Below, in pieces: positions 18,421 to 27,837 of a stretch of 64,000 nt of DNA. This stretch comes from Pseudarthrobacter sulfonivorans (GTDB lineage: Bacteria > Actinomycetota > Actinomycetes > Actinomycetales > Micrococcaceae): assembly GCF_001484605.1 (NCBI RefSeq), contig NZ_CP013747.1, positions 372,001 to 436,000 of the forward strand. The letters are read 5' to 3'. Each line of letters begins with the position of its first letter. The stretch's first letter is position 1. A program made the translations under genes and the position numbers. The notes under the pieces were generated by a model, which did not search any database, was not told the DNA's origin, and saw only the letters and a program-made list of their open reading frames with translations.

Positions 18421-19339
18421 GCAACTGGCGGGCGAGGGTTGTGTCGGTGACGACTGATGTCACTAGGCCGGCGGTGATGGCAGCGCGCATGGCCCCTGCT
18501 TTCGAGGATCCACCGCCTACGCCGATCACCTCGGGTATGCTCCTGAGCTGATGTGCCCTGACGGCGATTGTCCGGTCGTCGAGGGTGGTGATGATTCGGC
18601 CGTCCTCAGCGAGGAGGGTTGCCGCCACCTCGCCCACCACACCCTGGGCGAGGAGGTCGCTGGCGAGTCCGAGTTCGCGGGCTGCGTCGTAAAGCTGCGA
18701 ATTGGGGGGGGCCCAGCTTCCTACCGCCACTACGCCTTTGGTGACGCGGCGGAACTGGGATGCCGCCTCGTGGATGACCGGGTCATGAAGCAGCGCCCGC
18801 GCGGTTGCCGAATCGCGGACCACAAGGGGGGCGAAGATGGGCCACATCTTTCCACCGGCAATGCGTTGGACCCGGCGAAGAATCTCTACCCCGTGTTCAG
18901 TGGCCTGTCCGGCCACTCCGCCCAGGGCGACAACGTCACACCTGGGGAGGACCTCGAGGAAACCGGCGACCGCGTGGACGGTCCGACCGGAAGTGAAGCC
19001 GATGACGTCGCCTTCTTCGACAATTTCCGATAGGAGGTGTGCTGCAGCCTTGCCGACGTACTCCCGCACGATGTCGTTGGTGTCTCCCGGTGCCGTTACG
19101 ACGATGGCCCTTTGCAGATCGAACTTCGTGCGCAGCTGCACCGAGAGGTCCGGGTCGATCAGATCCCCTGCGCTGATGTCGAACCTGATGATGTTCAGCT
19201 CCCTCGCCTGATCGAGCATCCTCGCAATCTTGAACCGCGACACCCCGATTTCCTCGGCGAGTTCGGACTGCGTTGCGTTGTCAACATAATGGCGCCGCGC
19301 AACGTACGCCATCCTTACCCGTTCATCCGGTCCCACCAT
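18413..19339 (-). CDS. SorC/DeoR family sugar-binding transcriptional regulator
   Basis: A 308-residue regulator. The N-terminal helix-turn-helix is ATQSELAEEIGVSRFKIARM, followed by the SorC effector domain (GKAAAHLLSEIVEEGDVIGF, VVALGGVAG, VIGVGGGSSKAGAMRAAI), a NagB-like fold that binds phosphorylated sugars. ATG at 19339 is preceded by GGAAGG; GTG at 19360 is an alternative seven codons earlier. It is divergent from the ABC sugar transporter operon and therefore its likely regulator, with a sugar phosphate made by the FGGY kinase as plausible inducer. The gene's end overlaps the end of the Abi fragment by a few bases. Confidence 0.92.
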   Translation of the reverse strand: MVGPDERVRMAYVARRHYVDNATQSELAEEIGVSRFKIARMLDQARELNIIRFDISAGDLIDPDLSVQLRTKFDLQRAIVVTAPGDTNDIVREYVGKAAAHLLSEIVEEGDVIGFTSGRTVHAVAGFLEVLPRCDVVALGGVAGQATEHGVEILRRVQRIAGGKMWPIFAPLVVRDSATARALLHDPVIHEAASQFRRVTKGVVAVGSWAPPNSQLYDAARELGLASDLLAQGVVGEVAATLLAEDGRIITTLDDRTIAVRAHQLRSIPEVIGVGGGSSKAGAMRAAITAGLVTSVVTDTTLARQLLK

Positions 19340-19381
19340 GGGCTTCACCGCCTTCCACACTTAGTACTGTATCACTCAAAC

Positions 19382-19431
19382 CGCTCAATTGAGCGCAGCT
19401 CTTGCACGATTGTTGTGATGAGTCTTACAGT
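19382..19431 (+). promoter_or_regulatory. Operator dyad and promoter of the sugar/polyol operon
   Basis: Between the divergent SorC gene and the ABC operon lies the perfect 14-bp palindrome CGCTCAATTGAGCG (19382-19395). It is followed by a candidate promoter: -35 TTGCAC (19402-19407), an 18-bp spacer and -10 TACAGT (19426-19431). The palindrome just upstream of -35 fits a SorC-type site. The first gene starts 49 bases after the -10. Confidence 0.5.
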
Positions 19432-19479
19432 GGGATGCATTAGCGGCGGGCGACGGCGTCCGACGCGGAAGGAACAGAA

Positions 19480-21033
19480 ATGACCACCGCATCGACGGGG
19501 ATGAGGCCGACGGATCCCCCCAGTGACGCTTCGAACGCTCCATCCACTCTGGAGTGCCGGGGCATCGAAAAAGCGTTCGGCGGCGTGCCCGTACTTAAGG
19601 GCGTGTCGCTCACGTTGGAAGCCGGCACCATCACGGCACTGGCGGGTGAAAACGGTGCCGGCAAGTCCACTCTCATGAAGATCGCCTCCGGGCAATACCG
19701 TCCTGACAGTGGCGAGGTGTTTGTCCGCGGTGAAGACCTGCACGCGGGAAATACCCAGATGGCACACCGCCTGGGCGTCAGCATCGTTCCGCAGGAACTG
19801 GCGTCGGTCCCTGACCTGAGCGTCTACGAAAACATCTTCATCGGCCGGGAGATCCGCGGAGTTTTCGGCCTGCAGCGCAAAGCGATGATCGAAGAGGCTC
19901 GCAAGAACCTCGAAGTGTTCGGCGTCAACGTTGATCCCACAGCCCGCATGGGCAGCCTCCCTGTTGGCATCAGGCAAATCGTCGAAATCATCAAGGCAAC
20001 AAACACTGGAGCAAAGGCAATCCTGCTCGACGAGCCCTCCAGCGCCATCGCAGAACGGGAAGTCGAACGGCTGATCTCTGTGATGCGGCACCTGCGCGAC
20101 CGCGGCGTCGCACTGCTCTTCACCACACACAAAATGGAGGAGATCCGGGCTGTAGCGGACAGGGTCGTCGTTCTGCGCGACGGAAACCTTGTGCTCGATC
20201 AGCCGCTGGCCCTCCTGACCGACGACGACATCGTCACAGCCATGATCGGCCGCGAACTCGAGGACCTTTTCCCGGATCGCAACACCCCCGGTGAGGAAAC
20301 CATCCTGGAGATCGACAACCTGGAAGTCGATGGAGCCGGGGGGCCGGTCAGTCTTTCGGTCCGGCGGGGCGAAATCGTCGGACTCGCCGGCCTTGTCGGG
20401 GCGGGACGGACCGAACTGCTCGAAACCGTATTCGGAATCCGTCGCCCCCTGGGCGGCGAGGTACGAGTCTCCGGCCGTGTCGTCAAGAAGCACTCCCCCT
20501 CGGCAGCGATCGCAGCGAAGATCGCGATCGTCCCCGAGGACCGCAAGGGAGCGGGTGCTATCTTGTCCATGGACGTGCTCGACAATGCGAGCCTTCCCCG
20601 GCTCGCATCGTTCTCCACCGCAAGCCTGCTTAAACAGGGCGCCCGCCGAGCGGCGGTCCGCAAAGCAACCGAGTCGGTGCGGCTCAAGAGCCGGGGCTTG
20701 AACCAGTCCATGGAGACCCTTTCCGGCGGAAACCAGCAAAAGGTTGTTCTTGCCCGGTGGCTAACCGGACCGGTCGATGTGCTGATCCTGGACGAACCTA
20801 CCCGAGGCGTCGACGTCGGTGCCCGCAGTGAGATCTACCGCATCATCGTGGCGCTGGCATCCCAGGGAATGGCCGTCCTCATGGCCTCCAGCGACATGCC
20901 CGAAGTACTCAGCCTGTCCCACCGCGCCCTTGTCATGCGGGGCGGGGAAGTAGCCGCCGAACTTAGCCGCGACGATCTTGACCGGACCGATGTGCAGGAC
21001 AAAATCTTCCGCCTCGCCAGCGGACTGTCCTAG
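19480..21033 (+). CDS. Sugar ABC transporter ATP-binding protein (RbsA-like, two ATPase domains)
   Basis: A 517-residue CUT2-type ATPase with duplicated nucleotide-binding domains. The first half has Walker A GENGAGKST (56-64), LLDEPSSAIAE as Walker B and a degenerate signature LPVGIRQ. The second half has a degenerate Walker A (LVGAGRTELLE), a good signature LSGGNQQK and LDEPTRGVDVG. This asymmetry is normal for RbsA/XylG/AraG proteins. It sits on the cytoplasmic face and drives uptake with the permease and lipoprotein encoded next. The start ATG follows GGAAGGAAC. It is first in the operon of nine genes ending at 29781. The family does not reveal the sugar. Confidence 0.95.
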   Translation: MTTASTGMRPTDPPSDASNAPSTLECRGIEKAFGGVPVLKGVSLTLEAGTITALAGENGAGKSTLMKIASGQYRPDSGEVFVRGEDLHAGNTQMAHRLGVSIVPQELASVPDLSVYENIFIGREIRGVFGLQRKAMIEEARKNLEVFGVNVDPTARMGSLPVGIRQIVEIIKATNTGAKAILLDEPSSAIAEREVERLISVMRHLRDRGVALLFTTHKMEEIRAVADRVVVLRDGNLVLDQPLALLTDDDIVTAMIGRELEDLFPDRNTPGEETILEIDNLEVDGAGGPVSLSVRRGEIVGLAGLVGAGRTELLETVFGIRRPLGGEVRVSGRVVKKHSPSAAIAAKIAIVPEDRKGAGAILSMDVLDNASLPRLASFSTASLLKQGARRAAVRKATESVRLKSRGLNQSMETLSGGNQQKVVLARWLTGPVDVLILDEPTRGVDVGARSEIYRIIVALASQGMAVLMASSDMPEVLSLSHRALVMRGGEVAAELSRDDLDRTDVQDKIFRLASGLS

Positions 21034-21055
21034 TGAAACTCAGAGGAAAATAACC

Positions 21056-22039
21056 ATGACGACAGTTACTGCAAGCCCGACCACTCCGCGGTTCTCGCGC
21101 GAATGGTTCCAGAACCTCGCCATCCGCTACGCGATGGTCATAGTAATGCTCTTCGTTATCGCGTTCTTCCTGTACCGCAGCGCCAGGTTCGGGACCATCG
21201 ATAACATCACCACGATCCTTATTGCAGCGGCCCCCTTCGCGCTCATAGCCTTGGGACAAACCCTGGTCATCCTGACCGGAGGCATCGACTTGTCGGTGGG
21301 GAGCGTGATCGCACTCAGCGCCATGTCCGGCGCACTGTTCGCCAAGACCTTCCCGGACCAGGTGTGGTTCGCCGTTCCCGTGGCCGTACTCGTTGGATTG
21401 GTTGCCGGAGCGATCAACGGGGCCGTCATTTCGCTGATAAATGTCCCGCCCTTCATTGCGACACTCGGAATGCTGACTCTGGCCTCTGGCCTGGCCTTCG
21501 TCGTCGGGGGCGGCGCACCGATCAACGGTCTGCCTGCGGCCTTCGGCCAGATCGCCAATACCCAGATTCTGGGGTTGACCGTTCCCGTGGTCCTCATGAT
21601 CATCGGCCTCGTCGGGTTCGGCCTCATGATGCGCCGAACCACGTACGGTCTGCGGATCTACGCAGTAGGCGGGAACCGGATGGCATCTGAAATTGCCGGA
21701 GTGAAGACCGGTCGCGTGCTCTTTAGCGTCTACGCCATCAGCGGCGCCCTGGCAGGACTCTCCGGCATCATGCTGTCCTCCCGCGTCATCAGCGGGTCCC
21801 CGACACTGGGCCAGGGGTATGAGCTGGATGCCATTGCCGCCGTCGTCATCGGCGGAGCCAGCCTCATGGGCGGCCGCGGCACGATCTGGGGTACCGCCCT
21901 TGGGCTCCTCCTCATCATGACCCTGAACAACGGCCTGGACATCCTCACCGTTCCGGCTTTCTGGCAGGACGTCATCAAGGGCGTGCTGATCGTGACCGCC
22001 GTCGCCGTCGACGTCTGGGCGAGCAAACGCCGCACCTAG
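21056..22039 (+). CDS. Sugar ABC transporter permease (RbsC-like)
   Basis: A 327-residue integral membrane protein with about eight to ten hydrophobic helices. The family motif [20 protein letters not shown] is in the first third and [20 protein letters not shown] with GTIWGTALG in the last third (coupling helix region). The start ATG at 21056 follows AGAGGAAAA; a longer open frame upstream overlaps the ATPase gene and has no ribosome-binding site. A homodimer would form the transmembrane channel. It lies 22 bases after the ATPase stop and 52 bases before the binding-protein gene. Confidence 0.95.
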   Translation: MTTVTASPTTPRFSREWFQNLAIRYAMVIVMLFVIAFFLYRSARFGTIDNITTILIAAAPFALIALGQTLVILTGGIDLSVGSVIALSAMSGALFAKTFPDQVWFAVPVAVLVGLVAGAINGAVISLINVPPFIATLGMLTLASGLAFVVGGGAPINGLPAAFGQIANTQILGLTVPVVLMIIGLVGFGLMMRRTTYGLRIYAVGGNRMASEIAGVKTGRVLFSVYAISGALAGLSGIMLSSRVISGSPTLGQGYELDAIAAVVIGGASLMGGRGTIWGTALGLLLIMTLNNGLDILTVPAFWQDVIKGVLIVTAVAVDVWASKRRT

Positions 22040-22091
22040 TACCGCTTTTCAACACCACAACCTGAAAAACCCACGCAAGGAGATCGAATCA

Positions 22092-23168
22092 ATGAAGATT
22101 ACTCAGCTTATTCGCCGCGGCACTGCCGTGGTCGCAACCGGGGCGCTGGCATTGACGCTGGGCGCTTGCGGAGCCGGAGACCCCAGCGCCCAGCAGAACG
22201 CCAGTGAGGGCGGAAAGAAATCTGTCAGGGTCGGAGTCACGGTCTACAACATGTCTTCCTTCATCACCGAAGGCAAGGAAGGCATCGACAAGTATGCCAA
22301 GGACAACAACATCGAGATCCTCTGGAATGCCGCCAACAACGATGTCAGCACCCAGGCAAGCCAGGTCGACCAGTACGTCAGCGCGAAGGTCGATGCCATC
22401 ATCGTCGTTCCAGTCCAAGCGGACACTCTCCAGCCCCAGATCGCAGCAGCCAAGGCCGCCGGCATCCCCGTCCTCGACGTGAACGCAACACTGAACAACC
22501 CGGACATCACCGCCAGCGTCCAGCCGGACGACGTCGCAGCCGGCGCGCAGGAAGCCGAGATGATGATGAAAAAGATCGGGAACAAGGGCAACATCGTGGT
22601 TCTCCAGGGACCCTTGGGCGGGTCCGGTGAAATCAACCGCGGCAAAGGCATCGATCAGGTCCTCGCCAAGAACCCGGACGTGAAGGTTCTCGCCAAAGAC
22701 ACGGCCAACTGGAGCCGCGAAGAAGCCGTCAACAAGATGAAGAACTGGATTTCCGCCTTCGGCGGGGAAATCGACGGAGTCATCTCCCAGAATGACGACA
22801 TGGGCCTCGGCGCCGTCCAGGCCCTCCGCGAAGCAGGACGCAGCGGAGTTCCTGTGGTCGGTATCGACGGCATCGAAGACGGCCTGAACGCCGTCAAGAG
22901 CGGTGACTTCATCGGCACCTCCCTCCAGAACGGCACAGTGCAGCTCGCCGCAGGTGTGGCCGTCGCCGCAAGGATCGCCCGCGGAGAGGACGTGAAGAAG
23001 GAATACACGTACCTCATGCCGCCGATCACGACAGAAAACGTCGGCGACGCCATCAAGCACGTCGTCACTGAGCGCGATCCGTTCCTCGCGAACCTGAGCA
23101 AGCTCACGGACGAAAACCTGCAGACCGGCGACGTCGCCTACGAAGGCCTCCCCGGCCAGAAGAAGTAA
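22092..23168 (+). CDS. Sugar ABC transporter substrate-binding lipoprotein (RbsB/XylF-like)
   Basis: A 358-residue periplasmic-binding-protein type 1 fold. The signal peptide ends in the lipobox LGAC, with Cys26 as lipidated residue, so the protein is anchored outside the membrane. The mature part has [40 protein letters not shown] and [19 protein letters not shown], all standard in CUT2 binding proteins. ATG follows AAGGAGA. A long perfect hairpin lies just after the stop, perhaps protecting the message of this usually abundant subunit. Ligand is probably a pentose, polyol or similar, as judged from the catabolic genes that follow. Confidence 0.95.
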   Translation: MKITQLIRRGTAVVATGALALTLGACGAGDPSAQQNASEGGKKSVRVGVTVYNMSSFITEGKEGIDKYAKDNNIEILWNAANNDVSTQASQVDQYVSAKVDAIIVVPVQADTLQPQIAAAKAAGIPVLDVNATLNNPDITASVQPDDVAAGAQEAEMMMKKIGNKGNIVVLQGPLGGSGEINRGKGIDQVLAKNPDVKVLAKDTANWSREEAVNKMKNWISAFGGEIDGVISQNDDMGLGAVQALREAGRSGVPVVGIDGIEDGLNAVKSGDFIGTSLQNGTVQLAAGVAVAARIARGEDVKKEYTYLMPPITTENVGDAIKHVVTERDPFLANLSKLTDENLQTGDVAYEGLPGQKK

Positions 23169-23186
23169 CCGCACATTTCACTCCTT

Positions 23187-23221
23187 GTTTTGGGCCGCGG
23201 TTCTGAACCGCGGCCCAAAAC
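23187..23221 (+). terminator. Intra-operon hairpin after the binding-protein gene
   Basis: A perfect 16-bp stem, GTTTTGGGCCGCGGTT (23187-23202) and AACCGCGGCCCAAAAC (23206-23221), with a CTG loop. It lies 19 bases after the stop and 22 bases before the next ATG. A's on the left and U's on the right of the stem are part of the pairing, and no separate U tract follows. This suggests partial termination or 3' end protection, which would set binding protein above the enzymes. Confidence 0.65.
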
Positions 23222-23243
23222 CTCCAACCAAGATTGGTACTCC

Positions 23244-23876
23244 ATGACCACTTCGAGCATCTCCGCCGACAGCATCGTCGACGCAGCCCGGGCCGCCATC
23301 CGCCGGGAGGCTCGTGCCGTTGAAGGACTAAGCAACCAGATTGACCGGTCATTTGCCCTGCTCGCACAGGACATCCTAAAGCTCAGCGGCAAGGTCATTA
23401 CCACCGGAACCGGAACGTCCGGGATCATGGCCGAACGCCTCGCCCACCTCCTCGCTGTTTCGGGAACTCCTGCGTTTTACCTGCCGTGCCTGGACGCCCT
23501 GCACGGCGGCATGGGTGCCATCACTAAAGGGGACATGGTTGTGGCAATCTCCAAGGGCGGCCAGTCCAGCGAACTTATTGAACTTGTCACCCGCCTGGGC
23601 GAACGGGGTATCCCCGTCGTCGCCGTAACCGAAAATCCTGCTTCGCCGTTCGCCAAGGCAGCCCAGCTGGTCGCCGCGGTCAAGACCGAACCCGTGGACG
23701 CCGATCCGGGCGGATTGATCGCCATGGGCTCCACCCTCGTCGCCGGCGCCTGGGGCGACGCACTTGCCACCGTCCTGATGGCCCTGCGCGGGCAAACTTG
23801 GGAGGAAGTGGTGCACATCCACCCCGGGGGCGTAGTCGGCCAGCAGACCGAGCTCCCGCCCGACGTCGAACTGTAG
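23244..23876 (+). CDS. SIS domain sugar-phosphate isomerase (KpsF/GutQ-like)
   Basis: A 210-residue single SIS domain. GKVITTGTGTSGIMAERLAH binds the phosphosugar, HGGMGAITKGDMVVAISKGG and SELIELVTRLGERGIPVVAV form the characteristic SIS core, and the tail contains HPGGVVGQ. It resembles arabinose-5-phosphate isomerases without their CBS domains; 6-phospho-3-hexuloisomerase is a second possibility. In this operon it would interconvert a ketose and aldose phosphate made by the kinase. The start ATG has only a weak upstream site. It is followed after 8 bases by the kinase gene. Confidence 0.85.
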   Translation: MTTSSISADSIVDAARAAIRREARAVEGLSNQIDRSFALLAQDILKLSGKVITTGTGTSGIMAERLAHLLAVSGTPAFYLPCLDALHGGMGAITKGDMVVAISKGGQSSELIELVTRLGERGIPVVAVTENPASPFAKAAQLVAAVKTEPVDADPGGLIAMGSTLVAGAWGDALATVLMALRGQTWEEVVHIHPGGVVGQQTELPPDVEL

Positions 23877-23884
23877 GTCCCGCC

Positions 23885-25354
23885 GTGAAAAACGCACCTC
23901 TAGTCGCCGGAGTCGACTCATCGACGCAGTCATGCAAAGTGCAGCTGCGCCACGCTGAGACTGGCTTCCTCATGGGCGCCGGAACTGCCCCGCACTCCCC
24001 CACCTACCCCCCGCTGAGCGAACAAAATCCCGCAGAGTGGTGGGGTGCCTTTACCACCGCATTCCGCCAGGCCCTCGCAGCCGCGGGAGCATCTCCGGAT
24101 CAGGTATCGGCAATATCCGTCGCAGGCCAGTGCCACGGGCTGGTTCCCCTGGATGAGACGAACACCATCATCAGGCCTGCCAAACTCTGGAACGACACCA
24201 CCTCTACCCCAGAGCTGATGACGCTGCGCGAACGCATCGGCGACGAAAACTTCGTTCGCTCCGTCGGCTCACTGCCCACCGCTGCCTTCACCATCTCCAA
24301 AATTGCCTGGCTCGCAGAACACGAACCGGCAAACTTCCAAAAACTTCGCCGCATCCTGCTGCCGCATGACTACCTCACCTTCCGGCTGACCGGCCGGTAC
24401 GTGACAGACCGGTCAGAAGCATCCGGAACGGGCTACTTCGACGCCGCAGCCAACCGCTACCTCCCGGAATTCCTCAACCGCATTGCCGACCGCGAGTGGG
24501 AAGACATGCTCCCCAAGGTCCTGGGTCCGGATGAACCCGCCGGCCAAGTGAGCCCCGAAGCAATGACCGAACTAGGCCTCAAGGGGCGCATCCTGGTCGG
24601 TGCCGGCGGTGGCGACCAGCATGCTGCAGCCCTTGGCCTCGGCGTTCAAAGCGGAGACGTGGTGTACTCCTTCGGCACGTCCGGAGTGGTCTCCACCGTG
24701 CACCCCACCCCTGTCTACGACCTCAGCGGACTCGTCAATGGCGTAGCCGACATGACCAACGCATTCATGCCACTGGTCTGCACGCTGAACGCGGCTAAAG
24801 TAACGGACACCTTCGCCCGTATCCTCGGTGCAACGAGGGGCGAAATGGCCGAACTTGCCCTTGCAGCACCCGCCACCGATGGTCCCTCTCTCGCTGCATT
24901 CCTTGATGGGGAACGGACCCCCAACCGGCCAGCAGCCACCGGCATTCTGGCCGGAATCACCACCGCGACCACCCGCGAAGACATTGCACGCGCAGCATTC
25001 GAAGGAGTTGTCTTCGGTCTGTATCGTGGACAGCAGCACCTTGAGCGCAGCGGCGTGGACGTCTCCGGACGTGTTTTGGCGGTGGGCGGCGGCGCCCGTT
25101 CTGTCGCATACACACAGCTTTTGTCCGACATCACCCGCAGGCCCGTGCTTGTGCCGACCGAGGATGAAGCAACAGCCAGAGGCGCTGCAGTACAAGCAGC
25201 AGCCATCGCCTCCCAACGCAAAGTCGCGCAAGTCCGCGACGACTGGGCACCCCCGGCGGCCACGGTGGCAGAACCGCGCCCAGGTAGCCGGGAGGAGGCC
25301 TTCGCTGCCTACTGCCGGGTCGCTGATGTGGCAGAACTGGACGGCAAAACGTGA
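23885..25354 (+). CDS. xylB: FGGY-family carbohydrate kinase (xylulokinase-like)
   Basis: A 489-residue FGGY kinase, the usual length of xylulokinase. The N-terminus has AGVDSSTQSCKVQL for the first phosphate loop and SVAGQCHGLVPLD, the middle has PHDYLTFRLTG, and the catalytic Asp lies in GAGGGDQHAAALG (about residue 243). GTSGVVSTVH and GGGARSVAYTQLLSDI complete the ATP site. It starts with GTG at 23885 after TAGGTC; an open frame upstream lacks a start signal. It phosphorylates a keto-pentose or related ketose in the cytoplasm. The last four bases overlap the start of the epimerase/dehydrogenase gene. The symbol indicates family, not proven substrate. Confidence 0.85.
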   Translation: MKNAPLVAGVDSSTQSCKVQLRHAETGFLMGAGTAPHSPTYPPLSEQNPAEWWGAFTTAFRQALAAAGASPDQVSAISVAGQCHGLVPLDETNTIIRPAKLWNDTTSTPELMTLRERIGDENFVRSVGSLPTAAFTISKIAWLAEHEPANFQKLRRILLPHDYLTFRLTGRYVTDRSEASGTGYFDAAANRYLPEFLNRIADREWEDMLPKVLGPDEPAGQVSPEAMTELGLKGRILVGAGGGDQHAAALGLGVQSGDVVYSFGTSGVVSTVHPTPVYDLSGLVNGVADMTNAFMPLVCTLNAAKVTDTFARILGATRGEMAELALAAPATDGPSLAAFLDGERTPNRPAATGILAGITTATTREDIARAAFEGVVFGLYRGQQHLERSGVDVSGRVLAVGGGARSVAYTQLLSDITRRPVLVPTEDEATARGAAVQAAAIASQRKVAQVRDDWAPPAATVAEPRPGSREEAFAAYCRVADVAELDGKT

Positions 25355-27066
25355 TCGGAGAATCGAAAACCCCCACGCTGAGAATTGCCAAATGGGCCGG
25401 GAAGTTTGAACCGGAGATCATCAGCGGCAGCCTCTTCGCGGTGCAACCTCCCCAACGCCTTGAAGCGGCGAAAATTCTCAACCACGCCGGGCACCGCGTC
25501 CATATCGACTTCATCGTCTCGGCCGACGGTCTCCATGTCGGGGTTTCACCTGAGGAGCTGCTCCTCATTCGGGACGCCCTCCCCGATGCACGGCTTGACG
25601 TCCACCTGATTCTCCCGGAAACGGGCCTATCCCCAAGTGTCAGAAAAACCGCAGAGACGGCCATCAGGACAGCCCAAGAGATCAAGGCAGAGACCCTGGC
25701 TGCCTCACCTGAGGCACTGCAGACTTTCAACGGTGTCCTCAGCGAGCCTTCTGACCACCGCGTAGAAATCTGGGCTGAAGTCGCCGTAGGCTCCGACACA
25801 ACAACCGTCAGCGGAGTCGACGGGGCGCTCGTCATGCTGATCGAATCCGGAACACGAAACCCTGCAGACAGAACGGAGCTGCACAAGGTTCCTGCCCTCG
25901 CAACGACAGGGAAGGTAGGAATAGACGGTGGTGTCACCGCCTCCGTGGCCACCGAGGCCTGGGAGGCCGGGGCAACCATCATAATCTCCGGCCGTGCCCT
26001 GTTTGAACCCATCCAAGAAAGGCGACTCATGTCGACTAGCAATCTCCCCGAATCCATGCGCACCAGCGTGCTGGTGGGCGTGAAGAATCTCACCATCGAG
26101 GACCGAAAGCTACCTGCTTACGGAACGGACGAGGTACTCGTCAAGATCGCCGCGGTCGGCGTCTGCGGTTCCGACGTCCACTACTTCCGACACGGCCGGA
26201 TCGGCGACTTCGTCGTGGACGGGCCTCTGGTCCTTGGCCACGAGGTGTCCGGCACGATCGTCGCAGTCGGCGACAGCGTGGATCCCTCCAGGGTCGGCCA
26301 ACGCGTGGCAATCGAGCCCCAGCGCCCCTGCGGAAAATGCCGTGAATGCCGCGCCGGGCTCTACAACCTGTGCCCGCACATGGAGTTCTACGCCACTCCC
26401 CCGATCGACGGCGCCTTCGCCGAATACGCCGTCATCCAGGACGCCTTCGCGCACGCCATTCCGGACAACCTCACCGACGAAGCCGCAGCGCTTCTGGAAC
26501 CGCTGTCAGTAGCCATCACCACGATGAGAAAGGCGCACGTAGTACCTGGCAGCAGCGTACTGATCGCCGGGGCCGGACCCATCGGCATCATCTGCGCCCA
26601 GACCGCCAAAGCCTTCGGCGCCGCAGAAGTCATCGTCACAGACCTGGTGGCCGAAAAGCGCGAACGCGCCTTGAAGTACGGGGCAACCCGAGTCATCGAC
26701 CCCGTAGAGGTTGACATCGCGAACGAAGGTCTGGACGTGAACGCGTTCATTGACGCCAGCGGCTCGCCCCGGGCAGTAACCGCAGGCATCAAAGCTGTCC
26801 GCCCGGCCGGCCACGTCGTCCTGGTGGGTCTAGGCAACCCGGAAATGACCCTGCCCGTGGAGCACATCCAGAACTACGAAATCAACGTGACCGGGATCTT
26901 CCGGTACACCGATACCTGGCCAGCCGCCATCCACCTCGTCTCCAGCGGCCTCGTGGAGCTGGACTCGCTCGTTACCGGCCGGTTCGGATTGGACCAGGCC
27001 GAAGAAGCCCTTGAGAGCGACCAAGACCCGGCCTCCCTCAAGTCTGTCGTATACCCCTCTAAGTGA
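25351..27066 (+). CDS. Fusion: ribulose-phosphate 3-epimerase-like domain plus zinc polyol dehydrogenase
   Basis: One open frame of 571 residues. Residues 1 to about 225 are a TIM barrel of the pentose-phosphate epimerase type: EIISGSLFAVQPPQRLEAAK, HIDFI, LDVHLIL, GKVGIDGGV and IIISGRALF, keeping the metal-ligand His/Asp/His/Asp pattern. From about residue 232 it is a complete sorbitol/xylitol dehydrogenase: GVCGSDVHYF, GHEVSG, structural zinc cysteines in CGKCRECRAGLYNLC, Rossmann GAGPIG. The junction ERRLMSTSNL has an in-frame ATG at 26030 preceded by AAAGG, so the dehydrogenase may also be made separately. No stop separates the domains. GTG start overlaps the kinase stop by four bases. 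I infer oxidation of a polyol and epimerisation of the later phosphate. Confidence 0.85.
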   Translation: MIGESKTPTLRIAKWAGKFEPEIISGSLFAVQPPQRLEAAKILNHAGHRVHIDFIVSADGLHVGVSPEELLLIRDALPDARLDVHLILPETGLSPSVRKTAETAIRTAQEIKAETLAASPEALQTFNGVLSEPSDHRVEIWAEVAVGSDTTTVSGVDGALVMLIESGTRNPADRTELHKVPALATTGKVGIDGGVTASVATEAWEAGATIIISGRALFEPIQERRLMSTSNLPESMRTSVLVGVKNLTIEDRKLPAYGTDEVLVKIAAVGVCGSDVHYFRHGRIGDFVVDGPLVLGHEVSGTIVAVGDSVDPSRVGQRVAIEPQRPCGKCRECRAGLYNLCPHMEFYATPPIDGAFAEYAVIQDAFAHAIPDNLTDEAAALLEPLSVAITTMRKAHVVPGSSVLIAGAGPIGIICAQTAKAFGAAEVIVTDLVAEKRERALKYGATRVIDPVEVDIANEGLDVNAFIDASGSPRAVTAGIKAVRPAGHVVLVGLGNPEMTLPVEHIQNYEINVTGIFRYTDTWPAAIHLVSSGLVELDSLVTGRFGLDQAEEALESDQDPASLKSVVYPSK

Positions 27067-27077
27067 AAGGAAATCCC

Positions 27078-27836
27078 ATGTCACCATTTTCGTTGACAGG
27101 AAAAACCGCCCTCGTCACCGGTGGAAACCAGGGACTGGGCAAGGCATTCGCCTTCGGCCTGGCAGAAGCAGGAGCACGGGTCGCGATCGCCGGGCGCAGC
27201 GCAGAGCGCAACGCCCAGGTCGCCGCCGAAGCGAAGGAGGCGGGCTACGACTTCGTTACCATCACCGTTGACATAACTGACGATGCGCAGGTCACCCGCA
27301 TGACCCAGGAAGCCATCACGGGGCTCGGATCCATTGACATCCTCGTCAACAATGCCGGAACGTGCTATCACAACGCCTCGTTTGACGTCACCGACGAGCA
27401 GTGGGCGAACGTCTTCGACCTGAATGTTCGTGCGCTCTGGAAGGCAAGCATTGCCGTGGGCGCCCACATGCGGGATAAGGGTGCCGGCTCCATCGTGAAC
27501 ATCGGTAGCATGTCCGGTCTCATCGTCAACCGGCCCCAGTGGCAGCCTGCCTACAACGCTTCCAAGGCAGCCGTTCATCACCTGACAAAGTCCCTTGCTG
27601 TCGAGTGGGCGCCCCACAATATCCGGGTAAACGCCGTCGCCCCGGGCTACGTGAAGACCGAGATGGCACCGGTCGACCGTCCCGACTTCCAGCGGTACTG
27701 GGTCGAAGACGCCCCTCAGCAGCGCTTCGCGCTCCCGGAAGAGATCGCACCGTCGGTCGTCTTCCTCGCCAGCGACGCTGCCTCCTTCATCACCGGTTCA
27801 GTGCTTGTCGCTGACGGTGGATACACGGCGGTGTGA
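27078..27836 (+). CDS. Short-chain dehydrogenase/reductase, sugar-alcohol type
   Basis: A 252-residue classical SDR. TGGNQGLGKAFA is the cofactor loop, NNAGT follows, catalytic Ser lies in NIGSMSGLIVN and Tyr/Lys in YNASKAAVHHL, and the end is ADGGYTAV. The closest family feel is arabinitol, galactitol or gluconate dehydrogenases. ATG at 27078 follows AAAGGAAA, 11 bases after the preceding stop. It is one of three dehydrogenases in the operon, implying either several polyol substrates or two successive oxidation/reduction steps. Confidence 0.92.
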   Translation: MSPFSLTGKTALVTGGNQGLGKAFAFGLAEAGARVAIAGRSAERNAQVAAEAKEAGYDFVTITVDITDDAQVTRMTQEAITGLGSIDILVNNAGTCYHNASFDVTDEQWANVFDLNVRALWKASIAVGAHMRDKGAGSIVNIGSMSGLIVNRPQWQPAYNASKAAVHHLTKSLAVEWAPHNIRVNAVAPGYVKTEMAPVDRPDFQRYWVEDAPQQRFALPEEIAPSVVFLASDAASFITGSVLVADGGYTAV

Positions 27837-27837
27837 G

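Noticed and set aside
23244..26025. Hexulose-phosphate synthase/isomerase pair (ribulose monophosphate pathway) as explanation for the SIS protein and TIM barrel
   Set aside because: The barrel reads as epimerase (HIDFI, LDVHLIL, GIDGGV) without the synthase motifs, and no formaldehyde-related genes are nearby.
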